Counted from the stretch's first letter, positions 26,972 through 36,346 are shown. The stretch is DNA of 64,000 bases from Pukyongia sp963768085 (GCA_963768085.1 CAVYGO010000002.1:540261-604260), one strand, 5' to 3'. Translations and numbers: made by a program. The notes: generated from the sequence alone by a model not told the origin.

Positions 26972-27736
26972 ATGATTTCTATTGTGGTAATAGGCTTCGG
27001 AAATGTAGGGAGGCATTTATGTGAAGCATTTCAGAAAGCAGAAGACGCAGCATTGGTTCAGATCTACAATCGGTCTGAAATTTTTCTTCCCGAATCGCTT
27101 CAGTCTGTTCAGGTAACCCATTCAATTTCAGATCTCGTTAAGGCAGATATCTACCTGATAGCCCTGCCTGATGATATCATTCCGGAATTCTCCACAAAGC
27201 TCCCTAAGAACAGCTCTTTAGTGGTTCATACTTCCGGTGGAGTTTCCATAAACAAATTAAACTATCACAAGCACCGGGGAGTGTTTTACCCCTTGCAGTC
27301 TTTCTCAAAAAGTCGGAAGCCAGAATTTAAAAAAATCCCAATTTGTATAGAAGCCGAACTGAAATCGGATCTGGAGTTACTGCGGGAACTGGGAGCATGT
27401 ATTTCGAAAAAGGTAGTGGAAATAACTTCGGAAGAACGCAGCAGGCTTCATCTTTCGGCAGTGTTTGTCAATAATTTCGTGAATCATCTGTATCATATTT
27501 CAGATAGCTTACTGGAAGAGGCCGATCTGGATTTTGACCTGCTGAAACCGCTCATCAGGGAGACCGCCATGAAAATTGAAGCCATGTCCGCCTCAGAGGC
27601 ACAAACTGGCCCGGCATCGCGAGGCGATACCAAAACCCTTGAAAAACATTTACATTTGCTGAAAGATAGTCCGTATAAAGAAATATACGAACGGCTTACA
27701 GTATCGATACAGGAAACCTATGGAAAAAAGTTATAA
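26972..27736 (+). CDS. Rossmann-like / DUF2520 domain protein
   Basis: The 254-residue protein starts with an NAD(P)-binding turn (VVIGFGNVGRHL, residues 5-16) and continues with PDDIIPEF, HTSGG and YPLQSFSK, the pattern of DUF2520 proteins related to pyrroline-5-carboxylate reductase and 6-phosphogluconate dehydrogenase. The C-terminal all-helical half carries VFVNNFVNHLY and the GPASRGD motif. Function is not established. It overlaps kdsC by 17 bases, so the two are translationally coupled. Confidence 0.85.
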   Translation: MISIVVIGFGNVGRHLCEAFQKAEDAALVQIYNRSEIFLPESLQSVQVTHSISDLVKADIYLIALPDDIIPEFSTKLPKNSSLVVHTSGGVSINKLNYHKHRGVFYPLQSFSKSRKPEFKKIPICIEAELKSDLELLRELGACISKKVVEITSEERSRLHLSAVFVNNFVNHLYHISDSLLEEADLDFDLLKPLIRETAMKIEAMSASEAQTGPASRGDTKTLEKHLHLLKDSPYKEIYERLTVSIQETYGKKL

Positions 27737-28253
27737 AGAATACCTGCAACATATAACAACATTCGTCTTCGATGTAGACGGTGTTCTCACCGACGGTAGT
27801 ATAATTATTAATACCGACGGGGAACTTTTCAGAACTATGAATATCAAGGATGGATTTGCACTAAAAACCGCAGTGGACAGAGGATTCAATGTGTGCATTA
27901 TCAGTGGTGGGACGAACGAGGGGGTTCGAGCTCGGTTAAGTGGACTGGGAATTACCGACATCCACCTGGGTACCCATCAGAAAACTAAAACTCTTAACGA
28001 ATATCTCGCATCTAAAAATCTCAACAATGAAAATGTACTCTTTATGGGAGACGATATTCCGGATCTTGATGTAATGCAACATGTAGGCCTCCCTTGCTGT
28101 CCGCAGGATGCCGTTCCGGAAATTAAAGACATCTGCAAATACATTTCCCACAGAAAAGGAGGTAAAGGGTGTGTTCGTGATGTCGTTGAACAGGTACTGA
28201 AAGTTCAGGGGAAGTGGATCGACGGCTCGGGTGCATCGGCAAAATACGACTGA
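27720..28253 (+). CDS. kdsC: KdsC-type 3-deoxy-D-manno-octulosonate-8-phosphate phosphatase (HAD-III)
   Basis: The 177-residue cap-less HAD protein has motif I FDVDGVLTDG (D18, D20), the NIKDGFALK segment, motif II CIISGG and motif IV FMGDDIPDL, the order found in KdsC tetramers. It removes phosphate from Kdo-8-P for lipopolysaccharide inner core synthesis. Other HAD-III sugar acid phosphatases share these motifs, so the exact sugar is inferred. It lies between DUF2520 and the UbiA prenyltransferase in one run. Confidence 0.87.
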   Translation: MEKSYKEYLQHITTFVFDVDGVLTDGSIIINTDGELFRTMNIKDGFALKTAVDRGFNVCIISGGTNEGVRARLSGLGITDIHLGTHQKTKTLNEYLASKNLNNENVLFMGDDIPDLDVMQHVGLPCCPQDAVPEIKDICKYISHRKGGKGCVRDVVEQVLKVQGKWIDGSGASAKYD

Positions 28254-28279
28254 TTTCCTCACAAGCAACCGGAACCCAT

Positions 28280-29185
28280 ATGGTATACCTTAAATTAATA
28301 CGACCTATTAACTTATTGCTTATTGCGATCGTTCAGATCATAATAAAGTTTGTGATTTTCGATGTTTTTGAGGCAGAGACAGCTATGAACGAGCTACAGT
28401 TCTTGTTATTAGTTGTGGCCACATTAGCAATCGCAGCTGCCGGAAATGTGGTGAACGACATTTACGATGTCGATATCGACAGGATCAACAAACCTGAAAA
28501 GGTGCTCATAGGTACGTCGATCACCGAAAAGAAGGCTTTTAACTATTTTATTTTTCTGAATGTGATCGGGGTGGTCTGTGGGTTCATTTTAGCCAATCAA
28601 TTGGCGAAACCTGGTCTTGCTGCTACGTTCATTGTCATTTCAGCCATATTATACATGTACTCGACCCAATTGAAAGCCATGCTTATACTGGGTAATGTGT
28701 TGATCTCCGCACTGGTGTCCTTTAGTTTGTTGATCGTCCTGATCTTCGATTTTTATCCGTTGGCAATTAGCGGACTCTCTGAAGCTCAAAAATCAGCTTC
28801 CCAAATTGTATTGCATTACGCTATTTTCGCTTTCGTGGTTAATCTTATTCGTGAAATAGTGAAGGATTTAGAAGACATTAACGGCGATAAAAATGGCGGC
28901 ATAAACACCCTGGCTATTGCACTGGGACGGACTCGTACTACCATGCTGGTGTTTGTCCTGGCCGTATCTTTTATTGCAGGCATCGTGGCATATCTCTATA
29001 CTTATTTATACAATAAGAAATTAATGGTCTTGTATTTTCTGTTTCTTATTGTAGGCCCACTACTCTATTTTTGCAGCAAAGCATGGGGTGCGGAATCCAG
29101 GAAAGAATATACCCTATTATCACAGGTTCTGAAGCTAGTTATGGTCACGGGTATGTGCGCGATGATCTGTTACCGATTTATCTAA
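28280..29185 (+). CDS. UbiA family prenyltransferase (geranylgeranylglycerol-phosphate geranylgeranyltransferase-like)
   Basis: ATG 28280 gives 301 residues beginning MVYLKLIRPINLL, the normal UbiA start; the frame from 28214 would overlap kdsC. About eight membrane helices are seen. The two Asp-rich Mg-diphosphate motifs are present: NDIYDVDIDRINKPEK (residues 59-74) and REIVKDLEDINGD. The first motif with NKPEK is typical of the branch annotated as digeranylgeranylglyceryl phosphate synthase in Bacteroidota, which would prenylate a glycerol-1-phosphate ether. Menaquinone or haem-type UbiA enzymes are alternatives. Confidence 0.82.
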   Translation: MVYLKLIRPINLLLIAIVQIIIKFVIFDVFEAETAMNELQFLLLVVATLAIAAAGNVVNDIYDVDIDRINKPEKVLIGTSITEKKAFNYFIFLNVIGVVCGFILANQLAKPGLAATFIVISAILYMYSTQLKAMLILGNVLISALVSFSLLIVLIFDFYPLAISGLSEAQKSASQIVLHYAIFAFVVNLIREIVKDLEDINGDKNGGINTLAIALGRTRTTMLVFVLAVSFIAGIVAYLYTYLYNKKLMVLYFLFLIVGPLLYFCSKAWGAESRKEYTLLSQVLKLVMVTGMCAMICYRFI

Positions 29186-29195
29186 ATTATGCTGA

Positions 29196-29786
29196 ATGAT
29201 TTTTGATACGAAAGAAAATTATATCCTGGAAGATGAGCGCGCACTGCTTCGCCCGTTGCAAGCCGGGGACTTTACGCATTTGAAGGTTTACTCTGATAAT
29301 GAACCGGATCTATGGTCCTACTCACTTTTACCGGCTGATGGAGACCAAAATTTGAAGGCATATATGGATTATGCCTTTCTTAAAAAAGAAACAGGTAACT
29401 CCTACCCTTTTATTGTTTGGGATAAGCAGATCGGGAAATATGCGGGAAGTACTCGTTTTTACGATATTCAACCACAACACAGCAGCCTTCAACTGGGGTA
29501 TACGTGGTATGGGAAGGAATTCCAAGGCACCGGCTTGAACAAGCATTGCAAGTATCTACTCTTAACTTTTGCCTTTGAAACCTTAGACACAGAGCGAGTT
29601 GAATTCAGAGCAGATGCGCGTAACAAGCGAAGTATTGCAGCCATGAAAAGCATTGGCTGTATCCCGGAGGGAATATTGCGATCTAATTGTGCCCGTCCCA
29701 ACGGCAGGCGTGATAGTATCGTACTCAGTATCCTTAAAGACGAATGGTTCACTTCGGTTAAACAAAATCTATTCATGAAATTATAA
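29196..29786 (+). CDS. GNAT family N-acetyltransferase (RimJ/RimL-like)
   Basis: The 196-residue protein matches the Acetyltransf_3 pattern: LLRPLQAGDF near the start, GYTWYGKEFQGTGLNK as the acetyl-CoA loop (Q-x-x-G-x-N/G), VEFRADARNKRSIAAMKSIG and G(I/V)LRSN near the end. This group acetylates N-termini of ribosomal proteins or small amines. It starts 11 bases after the UbiA stop and is followed by maf after 3 bases. Confidence 0.87.
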   Translation: MIFDTKENYILEDERALLRPLQAGDFTHLKVYSDNEPDLWSYSLLPADGDQNLKAYMDYAFLKKETGNSYPFIVWDKQIGKYAGSTRFYDIQPQHSSLQLGYTWYGKEFQGTGLNKHCKYLLLTFAFETLDTERVEFRADARNKRSIAAMKSIGCIPEGILRSNCARPNGRRDSIVLSILKDEWFTSVKQNLFMKL

Positions 29787-29789
29787 TTT

Positions 29790-30377
29790 ATGCTGAAGGA
29801 AAAACTTAAAAATTACAATATTATCTTAGCCTCCGGATCACCCAGGCGCCAACATTTTTTCAAAGAACTCGATATTGATTTCACCATAGATGTTCGCGAA
29901 GTTGTGGAGACCTATCCTTCAAATTTAAAAGGACATGAGATCACCGATTATCTGGCCAGGCTGAAAGCAAGCAAGTTTACCGAACTTATGGAAAATGATA
30001 TCGTTGTAACCAGTGACACCATCGTTTGGATGAACAACGAAGCCATCAACAAACCCAAAGATTACAATGAAGCCAGGCAAATGTTAGCGCGTTTGAGTGG
30101 TTCTGTACATGAAGTGATCACTTCTGTGTGCTTTACCGGGACGGATTTTCAGAAAACCATAAATGATACTACCAAGGTGTGGTTCAGAGAATTGACGGAA
30201 GAAGAAATCCAATATTATCTCACCACCTATCAACCCTACGACAAGGCAGGTAGTTATGGTGTTCAGGAATGGATAGGGTATGTGGGAATTGATCGTCTGG
30301 AAGGGTCTTATTTTAATGTGATGGGACTCCCTACCCGACTTGTTTACAAAACGTTAATGGCGCTTGACAGACCGTAA
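29790..30377 (+). CDS. maf: Maf family nucleotide pyrophosphatase
   Basis: The 195-residue protein has the Maf signature ILASGSPRRQHF (residues 12-23), the KA motif LARLKASKF, SDTIVW, NKPKDYNEARQML and the closing YDKAGSYGVQEWIG. Maf proteins hydrolyse non-canonical or specific nucleoside triphosphates (dTTP/UTP or modified ones). The promoter of the next gene lies inside its last codons. Confidence 0.93.
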   Translation: MLKEKLKNYNIILASGSPRRQHFFKELDIDFTIDVREVVETYPSNLKGHEITDYLARLKASKFTELMENDIVVTSDTIVWMNNEAINKPKDYNEARQMLARLSGSVHEVITSVCFTGTDFQKTINDTTKVWFRELTEEEIQYYLTTYQPYDKAGSYGVQEWIGYVGIDRLEGSYFNVMGLPTRLVYKTLMALDRP

Positions 30378-30399
30378 GATTGTCGTAATTTTGCGACAA
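30364..30399 (+). promoter_or_regulatory. Promoter with palindrome around the -7 box
   Basis: TTG (30364-66), a 19-base spacer and TAATTTTG (30386-93) fit the Bacteroidota promoter. The -7 box is exactly bracketed by TTGTCG (30380-85) and CGACAA (30394-99), a perfect inverted repeat that could be an operator. Confidence 0.5.
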
Positions 30400-30409
30400 A
30401 TTATGCTCG

Positions 30410-31354
30410 ATGAATAGAACTATTATAATCCATATTTGCGCAGGCATTTTGCTATCAATCACTTCTTGTCAAAATACCGAAAAGGGACTTAGCATGAGTA
30501 GTGTGGTCCTGGCAGTTTCAAAAGAAAATAATACCAAAGAAGCAAGGAGTCTATCCCAGGAATTCAAGGATTACTGGTATTCCGGTAAAGCGGAAATCAC
30601 TTCGTATCATTTAAAACAGGAACGATATGGTGAATTGCGTGAGGGTACTGCAGTTACCGTTTTTGTTACCGAGGACTTCATGCCTCAAAAACAGGTTAAA
30701 ACAAACCGTTATTCAGAAAAGAATATTCCTGTCCTTAAACTGAATACAACCAAGAAATTCCATACAGGTATATATCCGTATTCCATAATGACCAGTGCGT
30801 TTAACCCGGTTAAAAATACGGATCATGCCATTAAAGTAAGTAATTCTGTGCAGGAATGGTGTGGCCAGGTATACATGCAAATAAACAATCGCGAGAAATT
30901 CGAATTCACGGGGCATTCCTATTTTGAATCTGAAGGGGATCAAAATCTGTCATTCCCGAAAACCTGGATGGAAGATGAATTGTGGAATCTTATCCGTATC
31001 GATCCGGAAGATCTTCCTGCGGGAGATCTGTCAATAATCCCTTCATTGGAATCCCTTCGTATGAGACATAAGGACGTACGTGCTTACCCAGCTATTGCGA
31101 GTTTAAAACAAGGAGACTCACTTACCAGGTATGAAATAAAATATCCGGGACTGGAGCGTAATCTTGTGATCTATTTCAATAGTACGTTTCCGTTTGAAAT
31201 TGAAAAATGGGAAGAAACCAATTCAGGTTGGGGAAATACGTCGGAAAGACTTAAAACTTCGGCTACCCGCATGAAACGTATTCAGAGTGCTTATTGGCGT
31301 AAAAACAGTAATGCGGATGAATACTTACGTGAAGAATTAGGCTTAAAACATTAA
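30410..31354 (+). CDS. Lipoprotein of unknown function (Maf-adjacent)
   Basis: This 314-residue protein has a type II signal peptide ending in the lipobox SITSC and no recognised domain. Visible are a WYSGKAEI segment, WCGQVYMQ and a two-thirds beta-rich body, so it is probably a periplasmic or outer membrane lipoprotein. Homologues next to maf are sometimes annotated as septum formation inhibitor Maf by transfer from the neighbour; nothing in the sequence supports that. It has its own promoter but follows maf closely and precedes the MscS gene by eight bases. Confidence 0.65.
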   Translation: MNRTIIIHICAGILLSITSCQNTEKGLSMSSVVLAVSKENNTKEARSLSQEFKDYWYSGKAEITSYHLKQERYGELREGTAVTVFVTEDFMPQKQVKTNRYSEKNIPVLKLNTTKKFHTGIYPYSIMTSAFNPVKNTDHAIKVSNSVQEWCGQVYMQINNREKFEFTGHSYFESEGDQNLSFPKTWMEDELWNLIRIDPEDLPAGDLSIIPSLESLRMRHKDVRAYPAIASLKQGDSLTRYEIKYPGLERNLVIYFNSTFPFEIEKWEETNSGWGNTSERLKTSATRMKRIQSAYWRKNSNADEYLREELGLKH

Positions 31355-31362
31355 ATTAGGGC

Positions 31363-31917
31363 ATGAAAGAATACTTACCCGAACTATTGCAATCGGCTGT
31401 TGTAATTGTTTTCCACATTATACTCCGGTGGATACTTGTTCGAATTGTAAAACGATTTTCGCGAAAATCAGAAAAAGTCGAGCACCGTACCGGCCTTATT
31501 ATCAAGCACGTGGATTTCGGCATTGGCTTTCTGATCATTTTTGGTCTGACCCTTATCTGGGGTGTTGAATTCTCAGATGTGGGTATAGTGATGTCGTCGG
31601 TTTTCGCGGTAATCGGTGTCGCGCTCTTTGCACAATGGTCCATACTATCTAACGTTACCAGTGGCGTCATCATGTTCTTCACCTTTCCGTACAAGATCGG
31701 TGATTTCATCATCATTCATGACAAGGAGTACGATTTTGAAGGAACCATCGAAGACATAAAAGGATTCCATATAGTGATCAAAACCAAAATGGAAGAGATC
31801 ATCACGTACCCAAACAGTCTTATGTTGCAAAGAGGAGTAACAGTTGTAAAGCCCGACGAAATTGAGGAGTTCCTTCATGAGGAAGATAAAAATGTTAAAG
31901 AACACCCAATAGATTAA
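31363..31917 (+). CDS. Small MscS-family mechanosensitive channel
   Basis: The 184-residue protein has three hydrophobic segments (residues ~8-25, ~48-70, ~75-98), then the MscS beta-domain (FPYKIGDFIII, GTIEDIKGFHIVIKTK, ITYPNSLMLQ). The C-terminal alpha/beta vestibule of E. coli MscS (286 residues) is missing, so this is a minimal channel. It should gate under membrane tension as the cell takes up water. The acidic tail is short. Confidence 0.82.
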   Translation: MKEYLPELLQSAVVIVFHIILRWILVRIVKRFSRKSEKVEHRTGLIIKHVDFGIGFLIIFGLTLIWGVEFSDVGIVMSSVFAVIGVALFAQWSILSNVTSGVIMFFTFPYKIGDFIIIHDKEYDFEGTIEDIKGFHIVIKTKMEEIITYPNSLMLQRGVTVVKPDEIEEFLHEEDKNVKEHPID

Positions 31918-31972
31918 TTAGGGTTTCTCATTTTGGGTATATTTGATTCATTCTGAATAACCCAATCCAACG

Positions 31973-34462
31973 ATGCGAAATAAATTTATTACGTTTCTCT
32001 CAATCAGCCTGTTCACGATTATTGCGCTGGCACAGCAGCCTCAAAAACCCACCTCCTCCGAAATATACCATAACCTTCAAAAATTGAATTTTCTTGGTTC
32101 GGCTTTATACGTAGCTGCTCACCCGGATGATGAAAATACCAGCCTTATATCATGGCTTTCTAATGATGTTAAAGCACGCACAGCCTACCTATCTATGACA
32201 CGGGGTGGTGGCGGACAGAATCTCGTCGGACCGGAAATCCGGGAATTATTAGGGGTTATCCGTACCCAGGAGCTTTTAGCTGCCAGAAGGACGGATGGCG
32301 GTGAACAGTTTTTCACACGTGCCATCGATTTTGGTTATTCAAAACACTCGGATGAGACCCTGGCCATCTGGAATAAAGATGAAGTACTTGGCGATGTGGT
32401 GCGGGCCATACGGAAATTTAAACCGGATATAATCATTAACCGTTTCGATCACAGGACCCCGGGAAGCACGCACGGTCATCATACATCTTCAGCTATGCTG
32501 AGTTTTGAGGCCTTCGATATTGTAGGCGACAAAACCAAATATCCCGAACTCGCGAAGCGGTATGGTGTTTGGCAGCCAAAACGACTTTTCTGGAACAACT
32601 ACTGGTCCTTCTACAACGATCCAAAGCGCTATGAGAATGCGGACATGTCCAACATCGTGGCATTGAATACCGGTACTTTTTACCAAGCCCTGGGCCTGTC
32701 GAACGGGGAGATCGCGTCCCTGAGCAGGAGCATGCACAAATCACAGGGATTCGGAAGTACGGGTCGACGGGGAGAACAAATGGAGTGGCTTGAATTTCTA
32801 AAAGGAGATTTTCAGAAGGAAAAGAACAACCTCTTTGAAGGAATAAACACAAGCTGGTCCCGGGTTGAAGGAGGCGAAGCCATTGGTACTATATTAGACC
32901 CATTGGAAACAAATTTTAATTACGAAGATCCTTCCACTATGTTACCATCGTTATTGCATGCCTATGAAATGGTGAAGATGCTGAAAAATGAACACTGGAA
33001 GGAGATCAAACTAAAACAATTGGAAAAATTAATCCTCGATTGTGGCGGTATTTTCCTTGAAGTTGTGGCTAATACCAATACGGTTAATCCTAACGGGAGT
33101 TATGAGATCAATATTGAGGCTATTAACAGATCCGATTATCCTGTAAGCTTGCGATCGGTGACATTGCCTTCAGGTAGAATTGTAATGAATGAACTTACAG
33201 GCCTTGAACCTAATAAACGATTTAATTTCAAAACCACCGTAATAACGGAGAAATCCACTACGTCCGCACCCTATTGGTTAAAAGAGAAAGGAAGCCTGGG
33301 TATGTATGAAGCCGCTTCAGATATGATTGGTTTTGCGGAAACGTCGGCACCCGAACAATTTGTGTTCAATCTCAGCATGGGCAGATCGCAGCTTGAAATA
33401 GTGAGAGATGCGGTTTACAAATACAATGATCCTGTAAAAGGGGAAGTATATCAGCCTTTAGAGATCTTGCCGGAGGTAACAACCAGTATACCTGAAAAGG
33501 TGATCATCTTTCCGGATAATAAATCGAAAGAGGTTCCTGTGAAAATTGTGGCAGGACGAGATAGTATAAGCGGGTCCGTACAATTGAATCATCCTCAGGG
33601 ATGGACTGTTAGCCCGGGACAGCACACGTTCGAACTCTATCAAAAAGGTGCTTCCACGACCGTACTTTTTAAGGTCACCCCTTCGGTGAACCAAAGCGAA
33701 GGTTACTTAAAACCCCTGGCCAGTTTAGGCAGCCGGTTCTTCGATAAGGAATTAGTGAACATCGATTACGAACATATCCCTTTTCAGCGTGTTTTAATGC
33801 CTTCCGAAGCAAAAGCCGTCCGTATCGATATTAAAAAAAGAGGTCAGCGAATCGGATATATCAATGGTGCCGGTGATGCGATACCGGAGAGTTTAGAATA
33901 TATAGGATATGAGGTGATCACCCTCGATCCGAAAAATATCACTGCAGAAAGAATACACAACCTTGACGCCATAGTGGTGGGTATACGGGCTTATAATACC
34001 ATTCCCGAACTTTCTTTCAAACAGGAAATTCTGATGGAATTTGTATATAATGGTGGGGTAATGTTGGTTCAGTATAATACAAACAGGCGATTAGTAACGG
34101 ATAAGCTTGCACCCTACCCGATCGAATTATCAAGAGACCGGGTGACAGATGAAAATTCGGAAGTGAAAATTCTGGCTCCGGATCATCCTGCACTTTCCAC
34201 ACCTAATAAAATTAGTCAGGCCGATTTCAGGGGTTGGGTCCAGGAACGCGGTTTGTACTTCCCGAATAATTGGGATGATGCCTTTACACCTATCCTGGGT
34301 ATGAATGACAAAAATTACCCGGAGACCAAAGGATCCTTGCTCGTGGCCAAATATGGATCCGGGTATTATGTCTATACCGGACTAAGTTTTTTCAGAGAAT
34401 TACCTGCAGGTGTATCCGGTGCTTACCGATTGTTTGCTAACTTGCTGTCATTAGGAAATTGA
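31973..34462 (+). CDS. PIG-L/LmbE family deacetylase, secreted
   Basis: The 829-residue protein has a signal peptide ending ALAQ and an N-terminal PIG-L domain with the metal motif AAHPDDE (about residue 45), LSMTRGGGGQN and the HHTSSAM segment containing the third ligand. The family removes acetyl groups from N-acetyl amino sugars. The remaining ~500 residues are beta-rich, with a C-terminal ThuA-like/GATase-like part (GIRAYNTIPELS). It is followed by a membrane microprotein and a symporter, an arrangement suggesting uptake of a deacetylated or amino-sugar product. A TATATTTG box is at 31938. Confidence 0.85.
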   Translation: MRNKFITFLSISLFTIIALAQQPQKPTSSEIYHNLQKLNFLGSALYVAAHPDDENTSLISWLSNDVKARTAYLSMTRGGGGQNLVGPEIRELLGVIRTQELLAARRTDGGEQFFTRAIDFGYSKHSDETLAIWNKDEVLGDVVRAIRKFKPDIIINRFDHRTPGSTHGHHTSSAMLSFEAFDIVGDKTKYPELAKRYGVWQPKRLFWNNYWSFYNDPKRYENADMSNIVALNTGTFYQALGLSNGEIASLSRSMHKSQGFGSTGRRGEQMEWLEFLKGDFQKEKNNLFEGINTSWSRVEGGEAIGTILDPLETNFNYEDPSTMLPSLLHAYEMVKMLKNEHWKEIKLKQLEKLILDCGGIFLEVVANTNTVNPNGSYEINIEAINRSDYPVSLRSVTLPSGRIVMNELTGLEPNKRFNFKTTVITEKSTTSAPYWLKEKGSLGMYEAASDMIGFAETSAPEQFVFNLSMGRSQLEIVRDAVYKYNDPVKGEVYQPLEILPEVTTSIPEKVIIFPDNKSKEVPVKIVAGRDSISGSVQLNHPQGWTVSPGQHTFELYQKGASTTVLFKVTPSVNQSEGYLKPLASLGSRFFDKELVNIDYEHIPFQRVLMPSEAKAVRIDIKKRGQRIGYINGAGDAIPESLEYIGYEVITLDPKNITAERIHNLDAIVVGIRAYNTIPELSFKQEILMEFVYNGGVMLVQYNTNRRLVTDKLAPYPIELSRDRVTDENSEVKILAPDHPALSTPNKISQADFRGWVQERGLYFPNNWDDAFTPILGMNDKNYPETKGSLLVAKYGSGYYVYTGLSFFRELPAGVSGAYRLFANLLSLGN

Positions 34463-34464
34463 TA

Positions 34465-34572
34465 ATGGAAGAAAAGCAAAAATATATCTGGAAATGGAAG
34501 TATACAGTGCTCTTGTTGCTTAATCTGGCATATGTAATTCTCTTCTATTATATAATGAAAAGTTATATCTGA
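34465..34572 (+). CDS. 35-residue single-span membrane microprotein
   Basis: The frame encodes a basic, Trp/Lys-rich start (MEEKQKYIWKWKY), one hydrophobic helix (about residues 14-31) and a short tail. It begins two bases after the PIG-L stop, and its TGA overlaps the symporter ATG as TGATG, so translation should be coupled. Nothing else would fill this gap. I infer a small partner or stability factor of the symporter; there is no direct proof. Confidence 0.6.
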   Translation: MEEKQKYIWKWKYTVLLLLNLAYVILFYYIMKSYI

Positions 34573-36296
34573 TGAGATTCGATAACCTGGGGCAAATAGA
34601 CTGGATCGTTCTCATTGGAACTCTATTATTTATCGTACTCTACGGAACCTATAAAGCCAGGGGAAGCAAAAATGTAGTAGATTACCTTAAAGGAGGTAGC
34701 CAGGCACGATGGTGGACTATCGGACTTAGTGTAATGGCAACACAAGCCAGTGCCATTACCTTTTTATCAACACCCGGGCAGGCATTTCACGATGGGATGG
34801 GGTTTGTTCAGTTCTACTTCGGACTTCCGATCGCCATGGTTGTGATCTGTCTCGTTTTTATTCCACTCTATCACAAACTAAAGGTATTTACCGCCTACGA
34901 ATACCTGGAGACGCGTTTCGATCTTAAAACACGAACACTCACAGCAATCCTCTTCCTCATACAACGAGGGTTGGCAGCAGGTATCACCATCTTTGCACCG
35001 GCGATAATCTTGTCGGCTGTACTGGAATGGAACCTGATCTATCTGAATATCATAATTGGTGTACTGGTGATTATCTATACCGTAAGCGGTGGTACCAAAG
35101 CTGTGAGCGTAACACAAAAGCAGCAAATGGCAGTGATCATGCTAGGCATGCTGATCGCATTTCTTATTATTCTGAATTATTTACCGCTGGACATTTCCTT
35201 CGACAAAGCACTTGATATAGCAGGTGCTAACGGTAAAATGGAGATACTGGATTTTTCATTCGATTTTGACAATCGGTATACGGTATGGAGCGGACTCATT
35301 GGAGGAAGTTTCCTTGCCCTCTCCTACTTCGGAACGGATCAAAGCCAGGTTCAGCGATATCTTTCCGGACGTTCCGTGAAACAAAGTCAGATGGGACTAA
35401 TTATGAATGGAGTGTTGAAAGTACCTTTACAGTTCTTTATCCTATTGATTGGAGTCATGGTTTTCGTGTTCTACCAGTTCAATGCCTCTCCACTGCATTT
35501 CAATCCTGCCGGTGTGAAAGACGTAATGAATTCAGAATATGCCATGGATTACCAGGCACTGGAAGATCATAAAAGGCTTATTGAAAATGACCTCAGAGTT
35601 AAACAAATAGACTATGCCCGAGCCGAGGATCCAACACTAGCGAAAGCTCTCAAGGCGGATATTGTACAATTAAATCGTTCTGAAGATTCCCTTCGGGCAC
35701 AAAGCAAGGTGCTAATTAAAAAGGCTAATCCCAATGCAGAGACTAACGATAAGGATTATGTATTTATTCATTTCATACTGAATACACTGCCCCGGGGACT
35801 TATCGGGCTGCTGCTGGCAGTCATTCTGAGTGCAGCCATGTCGTCCACGGCTTCAGAATTGAATGCACTGGGATCTACAACAGCCATAGATCTGTATCGT
35901 AGGAATACTCCGGGACAAACGGAAAGGCATTACCTCAAAGCCTCGAAGTGGTTTACATTGCTATGGGGTGTTATCGCCATTTGCGTTGCCAGTGTTGCAG
36001 ACCTATTCGATAACCTCATCCAATTGGTAAACATTATAGGCTCCATATTCTATGGTAACATTTTAGGGGTCTTCCTGCTTGCTTTTTTCTCTCGATATGT
36101 TAAAGGAACACAAGTATTTATCGCAGCCCTTATTAACCAGGCACTGGTCATTGGATTGTTTTTTCTAGACTTATACGAAGTAATTAATTTACCCTACTTA
36201 TGGCTCAATTTTGTGGGCTGTCTGTCTGTGATACTGATAGCTTACATGTTGCAGCTATTGAGAAACAATACCCAAGGTAATAGATTATCTACATAA
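34572..36296 (+). CDS. Sodium:solute symporter (SSS family)
   Basis: The 574-residue protein has about 13 membrane helices. Motifs include the early WWTIGLSVMATQASAITFLS helix, GGTKAVSVTQKQQM, GTDQSQVQRYLSGR and the C-terminal AMSSTASELNALGST sodium-site helix. A ~80-residue charged insertion (about 315-395) separates the central helices and may lie in the cytoplasm or periplasm. Substrate unknown; the preceding deacetylase points to a sugar or amino sugar. The start overlaps the microprotein stop. Confidence 0.88.
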   Translation: MRFDNLGQIDWIVLIGTLLFIVLYGTYKARGSKNVVDYLKGGSQARWWTIGLSVMATQASAITFLSTPGQAFHDGMGFVQFYFGLPIAMVVICLVFIPLYHKLKVFTAYEYLETRFDLKTRTLTAILFLIQRGLAAGITIFAPAIILSAVLEWNLIYLNIIIGVLVIIYTVSGGTKAVSVTQKQQMAVIMLGMLIAFLIILNYLPLDISFDKALDIAGANGKMEILDFSFDFDNRYTVWSGLIGGSFLALSYFGTDQSQVQRYLSGRSVKQSQMGLIMNGVLKVPLQFFILLIGVMVFVFYQFNASPLHFNPAGVKDVMNSEYAMDYQALEDHKRLIENDLRVKQIDYARAEDPTLAKALKADIVQLNRSEDSLRAQSKVLIKKANPNAETNDKDYVFIHFILNTLPRGLIGLLLAVILSAAMSSTASELNALGSTTAIDLYRRNTPGQTERHYLKASKWFTLLWGVIAICVASVADLFDNLIQLVNIIGSIFYGNILGVFLLAFFSRYVKGTQVFIAALINQALVIGLFFLDLYEVINLPYLWLNFVGCLSVILIAYMLQLLRNNTQGNRLST

Positions 36297-36320
36297 AAAA
36301 AGGAGCGGTTTCCCGCCCCT
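36294..36320 (-). terminator. Intrinsic terminator of the small secreted protein
   Basis: On the minus strand the stem AGGGGCGG/CCGCTCCT (one G-U pair) with a short loop is followed by seven T. It lies right after the symporter stop. Confidence 0.65.
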
Positions 36321-36346
36321 CTAACACAATTGAAAATTAACCGTCC

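Noticed and set aside
26894..27016. Longer N-terminus for the truncated haemoglobin
   Set aside because: It would overlap the divergent DUF2520 gene and its promoter, and the conserved family start is at 26893.
28214..28279. Upstream start of the UbiA gene
   Set aside because: The extra 22 residues overlap kdsC, are polar, and do not match the usual UbiA beginning.
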